Shown: positions 18,571 through 30,483, numbered from the stretch's first letter. The stretch is DNA of 64,000 nt from Oceanospirillaceae bacterium (GCA_013373085.1 JABXIM010000032.1:20614-84613); one strand, 5' to 3'. The notes: generated by a model from the letters alone, not told the origin. Numbers and translations: made by a program.

Positions 18571-18807
18571 GCAATCCCCCAACCGACGCAACTTTCGTTT
18601 ACAATAGGCGCCCATTTTGTCGGCAAGCGCGACGTTAGTCGTCCGGCAGCCGAAGAAGACCTGCGTATCGCGGCAAGCATGAGCGCATCGTTATTGGCCG
18701 GGAGGGGATCTGCCCGCACAGCCAGGCATTGCGCGAAGACCGGGGGCGGCAATGGGCCTCCTTCCGTCGTCCATGTCGCGGCCGGACCCAGAGTGACGGA
18801 AGCCAAC

Positions 18808-19215
18808 TTGAAACCAGCCATTCATCTGCGCCTGGCGGCGTGCAGCGGTTTTTTCGCGGTAGCGCTCGGCGCCTTCGGTGCCCATGGGCTGAAGGCACGG
18901 CTCGGGCCCGAGATGCTCGGCATTTTCCAGACTGCGGTCCAATACCAGTTCTATCACAGCCTGGCCTGGTTGCTGGTCGCGGTACTGGCGCTACGGGGGC
19001 CTGTCGCAACCGCGTTGCGTCTCAGTGGCTATTGTTTCGGTGCCGGAATCCTGCTGTTCAGCGGCAGCCTTTATGTGCTGGCGCTCAGCGGCGCTCACTG
19101 GCTCGGCGCCGTGACCCCGCTCGGGGGCATTGCCTTTCTGCTGGGCTGGCTGTCTCTGGCCGTTGCGGCGGGCGCGCTGACGGACCGGACATCCCATCAC
19201 GGTGCTGGTGACTGA
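18808..19215 (+). CDS. DUF423 (YgdD-like) small membrane protein
   Basis: This protein of about 135 residues has four hydrophobic segments and the DUF423 signature GAFGAHGLKARL followed by FQTAVQYQFYHSLAWLL and FSGSLYVLALSG. It would be an inner-membrane protein of unknown role. The long frame opens at 18562, but the first 80 residues have no family similarity. TTG 18808 is preferred because GGAAG lies 6 bases upstream and the protein then has the usual DUF423 length; GTG 18793 is the alternative. The 285 bases between rpoH and this start hold only the rpoH terminator and a likely promoter around 18598-18606 (TTTACAATA). Confidence 0.78.
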   Translation: MKPAIHLRLAACSGFFAVALGAFGAHGLKARLGPEMLGIFQTAVQYQFYHSLAWLLVAVLALRGPVATALRLSGYCFGAGILLFSGSLYVLALSGAHWLGAVTPLGGIAFLLGWLSLAVAAGALTDRTSHHGAGD

Positions 19216-19249
19216 TCGCTGGCGTAATTGAAAGATCGGAAGTGGATCA

Positions 19250-19450
19250 ATGCGTATTCAGGTAAATGGTGACAACATGGATCTTCGCGACGGCGCCAGC
19301 CTCGCGGAACTGGTCGAACAACTCGGACTCGCCGGTAAGCGTATCGCCGCCGAGGTCAACCTGGAGATCGTGCCGCGCAGCGAGCACGCCGGGCTGTCGC
19401 TGAAGGATGGCGACCGGGTCGAGATCGTGCACGCGATCGGGGGCGGCTGA
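19250..19450 (+). CDS. thiS: Sulfur carrier protein ThiS
   Basis: This 66-residue beta-grasp, ubiquitin-like protein carries sulfur as a C-terminal thiocarboxylate for synthesis of the thiamine thiazole ring. It starts MRIQVNGDNMDL and ends VHAIGGG, with the required terminal Gly-Gly. GGAAG precedes the ATG. The partner enzyme ThiG is encoded 180 bases downstream; the ThiS activating and sulfur-transfer enzymes are not in this window. Confidence 0.95.
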   Translation: MRIQVNGDNMDLRDGASLAELVEQLGLAGKRIAAEVNLEIVPRSEHAGLSLKDGDRVEIVHAIGGG

Positions 19451-19492
19451 GCTCGCACGGGACGTCCCGAAGGCGAGGCATGAACGCATCAA

Positions 19493-19520
19493 AACCGGAC
19501 CGATGCCCTTGCGTCCGGTT
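19493..19520 (+). promoter_or_regulatory. Stem-loop between thiS and thiG
   Basis: AACCGGAC, 12 bases, GTCCGGTT form an 8-base-pair perfect stem in the 180-base gap. No T-run follows, so it is more likely a processing or attenuation structure than a terminator. It does not resemble a TPP riboswitch. Confidence 0.4.
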
Positions 19521-19630
19521 GCATTAAGCGGGGGATTCGACAGATTCCCGTCGATGCACAGGGGTAGACGATCGGGCGGGCGGCGATGCCTGCGCGATTG
19601 CCGGATTAACAGAATAAACGGTGTAGACGA

Positions 19631-20425
19631 ATGTCAGAGCAAAAGCGTCATGACCCGCTGATCATTGCGGGCAAGGAATACAACTCCCGACTGCTGGTCG
19701 GTACCGGCAAGTACAAGGATCTGGACGAGACCCGTCGTGCCATCGAGGCCAGTGGTGCGGAGATCGTGACGGTCGCGGTTCGCCGTACCAATATCGGACA
19801 GCACGCCGACGAGCCGAACCTGCTCGAAGCCGTCTCGCCGGACAAGTACACCATCCTGCCCAACACCGCCGGCTGCTATACCGCAGAGGACGCGGTGCGC
19901 ACCTGCCGCCTGGCGCGGGAGCTGCTGGACGGCCACGATCTTGTGAAGCTTGAGGTACTGGGTGACCAGAAAACCCTGTACCCGAACATCGTCGAGACTC
20001 TGAAGGCCACCGAAACCCTGATCAAGGACGGTTTCAAGGTGATGGTCTACACCAATGACGACCCGATCGTCGCCAAGCAGCTCGAAGAGATGGGCTGTGT
20101 CGCGGTGATGCCGCTCGGTTCCCTGATCGGCTCCGGTCTTGGCATTCTCAACCCGCACAATATACGTCTCATCATGGAAGCGGCCGAAGTGCCGATCCTG
20201 GTCGACGCCGGCGTCGGCACCGCCTCCGATGCAGCCATCGCGATGGAAATGGGTTGCGAGGGGGTGCTGATGAATACCGCCATCGCCGCGGCCAAGGATC
20301 CGATCCTGATGGCATCGGCGATGCGCAAGGCGATCGAAGCCGGCCGCGAGGCCTTCCTGGCCGGTCGCATGCCGCGCAAAAAGTACGCCAGCGCCTCGTC
20401 GCCGCTGGACGGCACCATCATCTAA
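19631..20425 (+). CDS. thiG: Thiazole synthase ThiG
   Basis: This 264-residue (beta/alpha)8 enzyme forms thiazole phosphate from 1-deoxyxylulose 5-phosphate, dehydroglycine and ThiS thiocarboxylate. It shows [13 protein letters not shown] near the N-terminus, the Schiff-base lysine in [11 protein letters not shown], and the phosphate-binding ends [12 protein letters not shown] and [18 protein letters not shown]. Length matches the family. It precedes trmB, as in many gammaproteobacteria. Confidence 0.96.
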   Translation: MSEQKRHDPLIIAGKEYNSRLLVGTGKYKDLDETRRAIEASGAEIVTVAVRRTNIGQHADEPNLLEAVSPDKYTILPNTAGCYTAEDAVRTCRLARELLDGHDLVKLEVLGDQKTLYPNIVETLKATETLIKDGFKVMVYTNDDPIVAKQLEEMGCVAVMPLGSLIGSGLGILNPHNIRLIMEAAEVPILVDAGVGTASDAAIAMEMGCEGVLMNTAIAAAKDPILMASAMRKAIEAGREAFLAGRMPRKKYASASSPLDGTII

Positions 20426-20488
20426 TCGAAGCCATTGGGCCGCCGCCGATATCTCGGTCGCGGCCCAATGCGCACAAGCCAAAAGACA

Positions 20489-21181
20489 ATGACTGACGAA
20501 CAGAAACCGATGCGCCGCGTGCGCAGCTTTGTATTGCGTGCCGGTCGCATGACCGAGGGTCAGCAGCGAGGTCTCGAAGTCGCCTGGCCCAGGATGGGGC
20601 TGGAAAAAGCCGGCGGCATGATCGATCCGGCGCAGGTGTTTGGCCGAGAGGCGCCGCTGGTGCTCGAGATCGGCTTCGGCATGGGCGACTCGCTGCTGCA
20701 GATGGCGCGGCAGATGCCGGAGAAGAACTACATTGGCATCGAGGTGCACAAGCCCGGTGTCGGCCGGTTGCTGAACAATGCGCTGAACGAAGGCATCGAC
20801 AATATCCGCGTTTACTGCGATGACGCCGTCGAGGTTCTCGCCGAGTGCATCCCGGATGGCAGCCTTGACTGCCTGCAGCTGTTTTTCCCGGACCCCTGGC
20901 ACAAGAAACGCCACCACAAACGCCGCATCGTGCAGCCGGAATTCGTCCAGGCGATCCGCAGGAAGCTGAAGATCGGCGGCCAGTTCCATATGGCGACGGA
21001 CTGGGAAAACTATGCCGAGCACATGATGGAAGTGATGAGCGCCGCCGAGGGCTACCGCAATGCCGCCGGTGAAGGCCAGTTCTCGCCGCAGCCGGATTTC
21101 CGTCCGGTAACCAAGTTCCAGAACCGCGGCGAAAAGCTCGGCCACGGCGTCTGGGATCTGATCTTCGAGCGTACCGAGTAA
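20489..21181 (+). CDS. trmB: tRNA (guanine46-N7)-methyltransferase
   Basis: This 230-residue SAM-dependent enzyme makes m7G46 in the variable loop of tRNAs. SAM motif I is [37 protein letters not shown] is the TrmB signature with the catalytic aspartate and the tRNA-binding region, and [14 protein letters not shown] follows. The C-terminus [19 protein letters not shown] is typical. ATG 20489 is chosen because the 18 residues encoded before it are not conserved. A hairpin terminator follows. Confidence 0.95.
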   Translation: MTDEQKPMRRVRSFVLRAGRMTEGQQRGLEVAWPRMGLEKAGGMIDPAQVFGREAPLVLEIGFGMGDSLLQMARQMPEKNYIGIEVHKPGVGRLLNNALNEGIDNIRVYCDDAVEVLAECIPDGSLDCLQLFFPDPWHKKRHHKRRIVQPEFVQAIRRKLKIGGQFHMATDWENYAEHMMEVMSAAEGYRNAAGEGQFSPQPDFRPVTKFQNRGEKLGHGVWDLIFERTE

Positions 21182-21193
21182 CGGTGCCGCGTT

Positions 21194-21223
21194 CGCAGGG
21201 GGAGCCCCCCCTGCGCCTTTCCT
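21194..21223 (+). terminator. Terminator of trmB
   Basis: CGCAGGGGG (21194-21202), loop AGCC, CCCCCTGCG (21207-21215) is a 9-base-pair stem followed by CCTTTCCTT, a weak T-rich tail. Confidence 0.65.
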
Positions 21224-21278
21224 TGCGCCCGGTACGGTCCAGATACTCGTTGCTCCGCTGCAGGTCTGGAGTTAACCG

Positions 21279-21590
21279 TTGCATGACCCGGTGATGATGG
21301 ACCGCGGTGTCCTGGCCGACCGCACGACGACCCGGCACAGCTTTATCCATGCCGGCTGGATAATCTCGCTGGCGATACTGGCTTTGACATCTCTCGATGT
21401 TAATGCCGGCAGCAACGTGTTGGCTGGCGACGACCTGAATCAGGCCCTCGGTCGTATCCTCGGCGAGTGGCCGTTGCTGTTCTCCTGCCCCTCGATGATA
21501 TCCGGAAGAGCCGGATATGACTTCACGCTGCCCAACCGCCGGCTTTCTGTTGGGTCAACGCGGGAATCTCGTGCGTACGTTAGGCTTTAG
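21279..21590 (+). CDS. Doubtful small ORF with a signal-like segment
   Basis: This open frame of 103 codons lies in the 527-base gap between trmB and the glutamate dehydrogenase gene. Residues about 25-42 (AGWIISLAILALTSLDVNAG) look like a signal peptide or membrane segment, and LNQALGRI follows. No family is recognised and the C-terminal part is unconvincing. It may be a decayed gene fragment or chance. Nothing else is seen in the gap except the trmB terminator. Confidence 0.15.
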   Translation: MHDPVMMDRGVLADRTTTRHSFIHAGWIISLAILALTSLDVNAGSNVLAGDDLNQALGRILGEWPLLFSCPSMISGRAGYDFTLPNRRLSVGSTRESRAYVRL

Positions 21591-21708
21591 GCTACGCAGT
21601 GCTATCCGCGACAGTCACTTCGACAGCCTGGCGCTCGGGTCGCCTGGCTGCGTTGCGGATGCATGAGTCGCGCCGGTATATGCATGCCACGATCTTTCGG
21701 GAGGCCAT

Positions 21709-23016
21709 ATGAACGCTCAAGACGTGCTTGAAGATGCGCAGCAGCGAATTCGGGAACTGGGGGAGGATGCCGGCATCCGCGCGGATGTGGTGGAGGCGCT
21801 GCTGCACCCCGACGCCTTGCTGGAAACGAGTCTGCGGGTGCGGATGGATGATGGCTCCACCCGGCATTTTCGTGGCTTTCGCTGTCGCTACAACAGCACC
21901 CTGGGGCCGGCCAAGGGCGGGGTGCGTTTCCACCCCAACGTAACGCGGGCCGAGGTGCAGGCGCTGGCGCTGTGGATGACCGTCAAGTGCGCTCTGGTAG
22001 GCCTGCCGTTCGGCGGCGCCAAGGGCGGGGTTGAGGTGCAGCCGAAGACGCTATCGCCGATGGAGCTGGAGCGCCTGTCGCGTGCGTACATGCGCTCCAT
22101 GGCCGATTTCGTGGGTCCGGACACCGATATTCCGGCACCGGACGTCTATACCAACGCGATGGTGATGGGCTGGATGGCCGATGAATATGAAGCGATTCGA
22201 CGCATCAAGGCGCCGGCAGTGATCACCGGCAAGCCGATCGCGCTGGGTGGCAGCCAGGGGCGGGAAGAGGCCACCGGACGCGGCGCCTATCTCTGTATCC
22301 GCGAGCTGGCTCGCCGCAAGCGCTGGCAGCCCGATAAGCTGCGTGTCGCGATCCAGGGGTTCGGTAATGCCGCCTACCATGTCGCGCGTCTGTTGCAGGA
22401 CGATGGCTACCGGATCGTCGCCATCAGCGATTCCAAGGGGGGAATCTACTCGGACAAGGGCTTCAATATCGATAGCCTTTGGCAAGAGAAACAAAAAACC
22501 CGCAAGGTCCGCGCCGTATACTGCGAGCAATCCGTCTGCCAGTTGGTGAAGCATGACGAAATCAGTAATGACGAGCTGCTGGCGCTGGATGTGGATCTGC
22601 TGATACCGGCGGCGCTGGAGGGCGTTATCGGGCCGGACAACGTCGATGCGGTTCGCGCCGGCACAATCGTCGAGGTCGCCAACGGTCCTATCCGGACCGA
22701 GGCCGAGAAAGCGCTTTGCGAGCGAGGGATCACCATCGTTCCGGATGTACTGGCCAATGCGGGCGGCGTCACCGTGAGCTATTTCGAGTGGGTGCAAAAT
22801 CGCTCGGGCTATTTCTGGTCGCTGGACAGGGTCAGGTCGGAGCTCGAAACGTTCATGAAGCGGGCTTTCGAGGACACCTTTCGCATTGCCGATGAGGAGC
22901 AGCGCAGCCTGCGTAACGCCGCCTACGTGCTGGCGTTGCGCCGCATTGGCGAGGCCTTGGCGGCCCACGGCACCAAGGAATATTTCCAGAACGGCGAATT
23001 CGGTCACGACAGCTAA
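21709..23016 (+). CDS. Glu/Leu/Phe/Val family dehydrogenase, probably glutamate dehydrogenase
   Basis: This 435-residue cytoplasmic enzyme probably interconverts glutamate and 2-oxoglutarate plus ammonia. GPAKGGVRFHPNV, the catalytic lysine in GLPFGGAKGGV and the catalytic aspartate in DIPAPDVYTNAMVMGWM are present. The Rossmann motif is QGFGNAAYHVARLL, with the acidic DSKGGIYS after beta-2 suggesting NAD preference. Its length is that of the RocG/GudB type rather than the large NAD-GDH. GGGAGG precedes the ATG. It would release or fix ammonia alongside the AST and Amt systems encoded nearby. Confidence 0.9.
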   Translation: MNAQDVLEDAQQRIRELGEDAGIRADVVEALLHPDALLETSLRVRMDDGSTRHFRGFRCRYNSTLGPAKGGVRFHPNVTRAEVQALALWMTVKCALVGLPFGGAKGGVEVQPKTLSPMELERLSRAYMRSMADFVGPDTDIPAPDVYTNAMVMGWMADEYEAIRRIKAPAVITGKPIALGGSQGREEATGRGAYLCIRELARRKRWQPDKLRVAIQGFGNAAYHVARLLQDDGYRIVAISDSKGGIYSDKGFNIDSLWQEKQKTRKVRAVYCEQSVCQLVKHDEISNDELLALDVDLLIPAALEGVIGPDNVDAVRAGTIVEVANGPIRTEAEKALCERGITIVPDVLANAGGVTVSYFEWVQNRSGYFWSLDRVRSELETFMKRAFEDTFRIADEEQRSLRNAAYVLALRRIGEALAAHGTKEYFQNGEFGHDS

Positions 23017-23114
23017 GCATCTGCCACCGGATGAGTGACAGGCGGGCCGTCGAGTCGGGGGCTATCGACGCGGCCGGCCGGCCGCGTCTCTGTAGCGGGG
23101 GACGTTTGGGACGC

Positions 23115-23615
23115 TTAGGCCTCGTTGTCGCAGTCACCGTGATGGCGGCCGCCGTGGTGGTCACCTTTGCCGTGGTGTTCTTTCCAGCCTTCGCGACGCT
23201 CCGCCTTCCAGTCTTTCAGTTTCTGCTCCTGCTCGTCGGTTAGGATTTCGGCCACGGCCGCGCGATGGGCGGCGCGGGCGCGGATGCGTTCACCCACCTG
23301 GTCCTGTGCCTGCTTGACCAGTTCATCGAGCTGCTGCTGGTAGTCGGCGGCGCTCGGGTCGAGGTTACGCAGTTTGCGGAAGGTCTCGCGGCCTGAGCCG
23401 CGTTCCGTGCGCTGCCCGTGCTCCTGCTCCATCAGCGCCTGCATCTGGCTGCGCTGCTCGTCGCTCAGGCCCAGCTCTTCGGCCATGCGCTGCATACGTT
23501 TTTCCGGGTTGTGCCGGCCCCAGCCGCCGTCGCCCTTTTCGTGGGCGGCGGCGATACCGGCGGTGGCGGCGCTCAGGGTCAGGGCGGTAAGTGCGATCAT
23601 CAGTGGCTTGCGCAT
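23115..23615 (-). CDS. Spy/CpxP family periplasmic protein
   Basis: This 166-residue protein has a signal peptide (MRKPLMIALTALTLSAATAGIAAA) and two LTxxQ-type motifs, LSDEQRSQMQALM and LTDEQEQKLKDW, diagnostic of the Spy/CpxP fold. The C-terminus is rich in His, Asp and Gly (HHGKGDHHGGRHHGDCD), suggesting metal binding. In E. coli these proteins chaperone periplasmic proteins or inhibit CpxA. It is divergent from the cpxR-like gene with a CpxR box between them. Start 23615 gives the signal peptide; the longer frame to 23747 overlaps the promoter region. Confidence 0.88.
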   Translation of the reverse strand: MRKPLMIALTALTLSAATAGIAAAHEKGDGGWGRHNPEKRMQRMAEELGLSDEQRSQMQALMEQEHGQRTERGSGRETFRKLRNLDPSAADYQQQLDELVKQAQDQVGERIRARAAHRAAVAEILTDEQEQKLKDWKAERREGWKEHHGKGDHHGGRHHGDCDNEA

Positions 23616-23687
23616 GGGTCTGTCTCCGTGTCTCGATTCGATGGCTGCAGTATGGGCAAACGAAATGCAAACTTGGGTTGCGCCACT

Positions 23688-23702
23688 GTAAAGATTGGTA
23701 AA
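23688..23702. promoter_or_regulatory. CpxR box
   Basis: GTAAA-GATTG-GTAAA matches the E. coli CpxR consensus GTAAA-N5-GTAAA exactly. It lies between the divergent Spy/CpxP-like gene (start 73 bases away) and the cpxR-like gene (62 bases away), the same layout as E. coli cpxP-cpxRA. Confidence 0.8.
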
Positions 23703-23763
23703 GCCCGCCAGCATTGGTATGGCCGGGGTTATCATGGAAGCCATCAAGACATGGGGAAGATCA

Positions 23764-24468
23764 ATGAAAGAACGCCTGCTGCTGGTGGATGACGATATCG
23801 AGCTGTGCCAGCTGCTTGGGGACTACCTGCGCCACGAGGGTTACGAGGTCGATTATGCCCATAACGCCGACGAAGCCGAGCAGCGGATCGCTGCTGGCAA
23901 GGCTTATGACCTGATGGTGCTCGACATCATGATGCCGGGGCAGAGCGGGCTGGAGTTTCTGCAGCAACTGCGACCGCGGGTGCAACTGCCGGTCATCATG
24001 CTGACCGGCCGCGGCGAGGAAATCGACCGTATCCTGGGCCTCGAGATGGGGGCCGACGATTATCTCGGCAAACCCTGCAATCCGCGCGAGCTGCTGGCGC
24101 GGATTCGCGCCGTGCGCCGGCGTAGCGAAAGCGCCGGCGCGCAGACGCGCTTTCCCGACCAGCCGCTGACGCTGCATGGCATTCGACTGGACCCGGGGCT
24201 GCGACAGCTGACCTGCGGCAGCGCGACGGTCGAGCTGACCAGCGCCGAGTTCAACGTGCTGGGCTACCTGATGCAGAATGCCGGCAAGATCATGACCAAG
24301 GCCGAACTTACCGAGCTGGTACTGCACCGCCCGCTGACCGCCTATGACCGCGCCATCGATGTCCATATCAGCCGGGTACGGCAGAAGCTCGGCGCGGTGC
24401 TGGGTGGCCGGGAGCTGATCAAGACGGTGCGCGGCGAAGGCTATCTGCTGGTGCGGGAAACGCCATGA
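23764..24468 (+). CDS. cpxR: CpxR-type response regulator
   Basis: This 234-residue OmpR-family regulator has a receiver domain with the acidic pair in LLVDDDIELC, phosphoacceptor Asp54 (MVLDIMMPG) and Lys in LGKPCNPRELLARIRA. The C-terminal winged helix has LTSAEFNVLGYLMQNAGKIMTKAEL and AIDVHISRVRQKLG. It overlaps the kinase gene by four bases. The exact CpxR box upstream and the CpxP-like neighbour support the assignment and autoregulation. Confidence 0.88.
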   Translation: MKERLLLVDDDIELCQLLGDYLRHEGYEVDYAHNADEAEQRIAAGKAYDLMVLDIMMPGQSGLEFLQQLRPRVQLPVIMLTGRGEEIDRILGLEMGADDYLGKPCNPRELLARIRAVRRRSESAGAQTRFPDQPLTLHGIRLDPGLRQLTCGSATVELTSAEFNVLGYLMQNAGKIMTKAELTELVLHRPLTAYDRAIDVHISRVRQKLGAVLGGRELIKTVRGEGYLLVRETP

Positions 24469-25757
24469 AGTGGTATCGCAGCCTGTACTGGAAGATATTT
24501 CTGACGCTCTGGGTCAGCAGCATCCTGATCGTGCTGGCGACGGTGCTCATTGTCGAGGGTATCGCCGACCGACAGCGTGATGCCGATGTGCAGGAAGCCC
24601 GTGCCCGCGCCGTGGCCGAGCGCGTGCTGGAGCGCTACGAGCGTGCCGACCAGGACTGGCACGACCCCTCTCGCGAAGAGCGGCGGCGCAAGCGCTATCC
24701 GGGAATCCGGCTGACCGACGAGCAGAGCGGGCAGGTGATTTACGACAGCATGCCGCGCCGGGGTCCCGGTGCCGTCGCCGAGCGCACGTTGCGCTTTGTC
24801 AGCGACACCGGCCGGGACTACCGCCTGGAGCTGTCGCCGCGCCCGCGCAGCCATCAGCTCGACAGGCTGCTGGGACTGCTGGTATCGGTGCAGTTCGTAC
24901 TGATCCTGTTGTTCGCGGCGCTGACAAGCCTGCTCCTCAGTTTCCTGGTGATACGGCCGGTCAACCGGCTGCGGCAGCACGTGAGGGCGCTTTACCAGGG
25001 GGACCTGGCCGCCCGCAGCGAACGGCGCCTGATCCAACGGGGTGATGAAATCGGCGAACTGGCTCGGGAGTTCAACGCCATGGCCGACTACGTCGAGCGC
25101 ACTCTGGGCGCGAGCCAGCGACTGATGCAGGATGTTTCCCATGAATTGCGGGCGCCGCTGGCGCGGATGCAGGCCGCGACGGGTCTGCTGGAGCAGCGAC
25201 TGGGCGAGGACGACAGCCTGGTTACGCGTCTCAACCGTGAATGCGCGCGCATCAACCGGCTCATCGACGAGATCCTGTCGCTGTCCCGGCTGGAGGCGCT
25301 GGAAGCGGGCAGCGAGCCGTTCGACATCGGTGCACAGGTCAGCGAACTGATCGAAGACGTGCGTTTCCAGGCGCCGCAGCGACCGTTGCGCAGCCGCATC
25401 ACCAAAGGGTTGAGGGTCGAGGGCAGTCGCCAGCTGCTCGAACGTGCCCTCGGCAATGTGCTGAACAACGCACTCAAGCACACGCCCGAAGATGTCGCCA
25501 TCGACGTCGAACTCGCCCGCGATGGTACGCAGGCGCTGCTGCGGGTGCGGGACGCCGGGCCAGGGGTCGAAGCGGCGCAGTTGTCGCGCCTGTTCGAACC
25601 CTTCTTTCGCAGCGGCAGCGGCGGCGACAGCGATGGCTACGGCCTTGGGCTCAGCATTGCCCGGCGCGCCATCTCCCGGCTAGGCGGGTCGATCGAGGCG
25701 CGCAACCACCCCGCCGGCGGTCTGGAAATCCTGATTCGGCTGCCGTTGGCTTCCTGA
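24465..25757 (+). CDS. cpxA: CpxA-type sensor histidine kinase
   Basis: This 430-residue inner-membrane kinase has membrane helices at about 11-31 and 136-163, a periplasmic sensor of about 105 residues, a HAMP domain (RPVNRLRQHVRAL to about 215), phosphorylated His226 in DVSHELRAPLARMQ, an N-box around NVLNNALKHTPEDV, and G-box segments ending GYGLGLSIARRAISRLGG. DVSHELR is close to E. coli CpxA. The periplasmic loop is shorter than in many sensors. It is co-transcribed with cpxR through ATGA overlap and converges on astB. Confidence 0.87.
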   Translation: MKWYRSLYWKIFLTLWVSSILIVLATVLIVEGIADRQRDADVQEARARAVAERVLERYERADQDWHDPSREERRRKRYPGIRLTDEQSGQVIYDSMPRRGPGAVAERTLRFVSDTGRDYRLELSPRPRSHQLDRLLGLLVSVQFVLILLFAALTSLLLSFLVIRPVNRLRQHVRALYQGDLAARSERRLIQRGDEIGELAREFNAMADYVERTLGASQRLMQDVSHELRAPLARMQAATGLLEQRLGEDDSLVTRLNRECARINRLIDEILSLSRLEALEAGSEPFDIGAQVSELIEDVRFQAPQRPLRSRITKGLRVEGSRQLLERALGNVLNNALKHTPEDVAIDVELARDGTQALLRVRDAGPGVEAAQLSRLFEPFFRSGSGGDSDGYGLGLSIARRAISRLGGSIEARNHPAGGLEILIRLPLAS

Positions 25758-25816
25758 GGCGAACGGGTAGGGAGCTGGCGTGCCGAAGGCATAACCCGGC
25801 AGAACGACAATCCGCC

Positions 25817-27142
25817 TCAGCGCTGAAATTCGTACAGGCTACCGAGCTGCAGAATACGTGTCAGTTCGTCGAGCGCAGTACGTGATTCGTTGATCAGTGC
25901 CGGGTCGCGCAGGTCGTCCGGCGTCAGGCGGTCGCGATAGTGCCGCATGATCCAGGCGCCAAGCTGCTCGTAGAGCGGCGCGTCGAGCAGCACCCCCTGG
26001 TGCATCGCCACCAGCTGCTCCTCGCTGAGAACCACCCGCAGACGCAGGCATGCGGGGCCGCCGCCGTTGCGCATGCTCTGGCGCAGGTCGAAGAATTTCA
26101 CCCGCCGCAGCGGATTGTCGCCGTGCAGCAGGCGCTTGATGGCGGCCTTGGCGGGCTCGTTATTCCGGCACTCCTGGGGACATATCAGTGCCATTCCGCC
26201 ATCCGGCAGGCTGACCAGCTGGCTGTTGAACAGATAGCTGGCGATGGCGTCGGACAGAGGCAGTTCGGCGTTGCTGAACTGCTCGATATACAGCGGGGTG
26301 TCGTCGCCCCAGCTCTCGCGGATGCGGGCCAGCGCGGCCGGCTGATCCATCAGCGCCTGTTCGTGAATGAGCAGCAGGTTGCGATGCCCCACCGCGATCA
26401 CATCATTGTGAAAAACGCCCTGGTCGATCGCTTCGGGATTCTGATAAAGCAAAAGCGTATTTTTATCATGCAGTAGATGCTGACGCTGGATCGCCCTCGA
26501 TGCCTGGGCCGACTGGCGCGCCGGAAAGCGCTTTGGCGGGTGCCGCTCGTCGCCGCAGACCAGCAGCGTCAGGCCGCGCAGACCGTGCTCGGGCGCCAGC
26601 CGGGTATGGTTGGCGGCACCCTCGTCGCTGAAGGCGGCCAGCGCCGGCAGCGCCGGATGGTGGCAGAAGTGGTCGGCGTCCGCGAACAGTTGCCGCAGCA
26701 GCCGGCTGGTACCTTCGGCTTCGAGCGAGCGGTGCAGGTGGCTGACGAGGTTGGCGGGTGTGAAGTGCACCCGACCGTCGCGGGTATCGGCGCCGGCACT
26801 GACCGTGGCGCTGTTGGCCGCCCACATTGCCGATGCCGAGTAGCAGCAGGCGAGCAGGCCCGGGTCCTCGGCATGTACCCGGGCGACGATCTCGGCGTCG
26901 CTGCCGACAAAGCCCAGACGTCGCAGCAGTTCGGTCGCCGGCCGTGCTTGCGGCGGCAAGACCCCCTGCGGCAACCCCAGTTCGTGCAGCGCCCACATCT
27001 TGTCCAGCCCCTGCAAAGCGGCATCGCGCGGCGAAGAGGGCTGGCCGCCGTGAAGTTGGGAGGCTAGGTTGCCGGGCGCCAGACCGGCGTAGTTGTGGGT
27101 CGGGCCGACCAGGCCGTCAAAGTTGACTTCGAAGCTTAGCAT
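25817..27142 (-). CDS. astB: N-succinylarginine dihydrolase
   Basis: This 441-residue guanidino-modifying enzyme converts N2-succinylarginine to N2-succinylornithine, CO2 and ammonia, the second step of the AST pathway. It opens FEVNFDGLVGPTHNYAGLAPGNLAS, a hallmark of AstB. It also has FHNDVIAVGHRNLLLIHE (with the conserved His), LPDGGMALICPQECRNN, and MRNGGGPACLRLRVVL with the catalytic cysteine. Length is normal (about 445). It is the last gene of the minus-strand operon, 15 bases after astD. Confidence 0.96.
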   Translation of the reverse strand: MLSFEVNFDGLVGPTHNYAGLAPGNLASQLHGGQPSSPRDAALQGLDKMWALHELGLPQGVLPPQARPATELLRRLGFVGSDAEIVARVHAEDPGLLACCYSASAMWAANSATVSAGADTRDGRVHFTPANLVSHLHRSLEAEGTSRLLRQLFADADHFCHHPALPALAAFSDEGAANHTRLAPEHGLRGLTLLVCGDERHPPKRFPARQSAQASRAIQRQHLLHDKNTLLLYQNPEAIDQGVFHNDVIAVGHRNLLLIHEQALMDQPAALARIRESWGDDTPLYIEQFSNAELPLSDAIASYLFNSQLVSLPDGGMALICPQECRNNEPAKAAIKRLLHGDNPLRRVKFFDLRQSMRNGGGPACLRLRVVLSEEQLVAMHQGVLLDAPLYEQLGAWIMRHYRDRLTPDDLRDPALINESRTALDELTRILQLGSLYEFQR

Positions 27143-27157
27143 CGCGGTTCCTTCCGG

Positions 27158-29661
<2,504 letters not shown>

Positions 29662-29667
29662 CGGCGT

Positions 29668-30483
29668 TCAGTATCCCGGCGGGCGGAAGCCACCACTGTC
29701 GAGCACCTGGTCGGCAGATACGGCCACGAATCCCTGGTATAGCCTGCCGTCGGGGCGCGGGTAGCGCCGGACGAACTCGTAACGGCCGCCCGGCAACAGG
29801 GCGCTGCGATCGCTGAAGCCTACTTCGACCGGATCCGGCAGCGTCGACGACTGCTCCAGATATTCGTCCGGAGCTCCCTTGACGAGCCCGCCCGAGGTGT
29901 CGAGATGAAACCCCCGTTGCAGCAAAAAATCATTGATTTCATCGATGCCGCGGTGCGACTGCAGGGCATTGACCAGCACGGTGAAATGATCGGCTCGGAA
30001 ACCGAAGGCGGCGACCCAGGCGGCATGTTCCGACAGTGCCAGCAGTTGCTGGTAGGTACCGAAGTCGATCTTCCAGTGTCGGCCGGAACAGCTGAAGTCG
30101 TCGCGCTGGAGTTCGGTGTCCGCGATCTGGCTGACAAGCTGATGAACGATGTTGCGGGCCTCGTCGTCGAGGGAGTCGACATGGAAAGCGGATATGAACA
30201 GCTTGGGCAAATCCGGGTCGGGATGTTCGTAGTGACGGGCGAACAGCTGTTCGACCGGAAAATGGTATTCGCCGCAGGCACCGTAGCCGGCTTCCTCGAA
30301 TGGGCGCGCGAGCTGCTCGATGCCAACCCTCGGCAGGTCGAAGGTGCGCAATGCGATATGGTCGGTGACGACCTGCGGGTTGCACGACGCGAGCAGGTCA
30401 TGAATTTGCCGAGCCTGGGGCGTAAGCGTCAGGTAATCCTGCCAGATCGCTTCCAGTGTCGGTCTCAGTTGTTCCTGGTTCAT
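29668..30483 (-). CDS. DUF1338 non-haem iron oxygenase-like protein (HglS/YdcJ family)
   Basis: This 271-residue protein belongs to the family of 2-oxoadipate dioxygenase/decarboxylase, which makes 2-hydroxyglutarate in lysine breakdown. The expected metal ligands are visible as His42 (TDHIALRTF), His166 (RADHFTVLV) and Glu236 (YEFVRR). Start 30483 is chosen because the extra 15 residues of the longer frame are Arg-rich and not conserved. It is the first gene of the AST operon (spacing 6 bases to astA), which suggests a role linked to arginine or lysine carbon; the substrate here is inference. Confidence 0.82.
   Translation of the reverse strand: MNQEQLRPTLEAIWQDYLTLTPQARQIHDLLASCNPQVVTDHIALRTFDLPRVGIEQLARPFEEAGYGACGEYHFPVEQLFARHYEHPDPDLPKLFISAFHVDSLDDEARNIVHQLVSQIADTELQRDDFSCSGRHWKIDFGTYQQLLALSEHAAWVAAFGFRADHFTVLVNALQSHRGIDEINDFLLQRGFHLDTSGGLVKGAPDEYLEQSSTLPDPVEVGFSDRSALLPGGRYEFVRRYPRPDGRLYQGFVAVSADQVLDSGGFRPPGY

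Noticed and set aside
18562..18807. 80-residue N-terminal extension of the DUF423 protein
   Set aside because: No similarity to the family, no signal, and better start codons with a ribosome binding site lie at 18793-18808.
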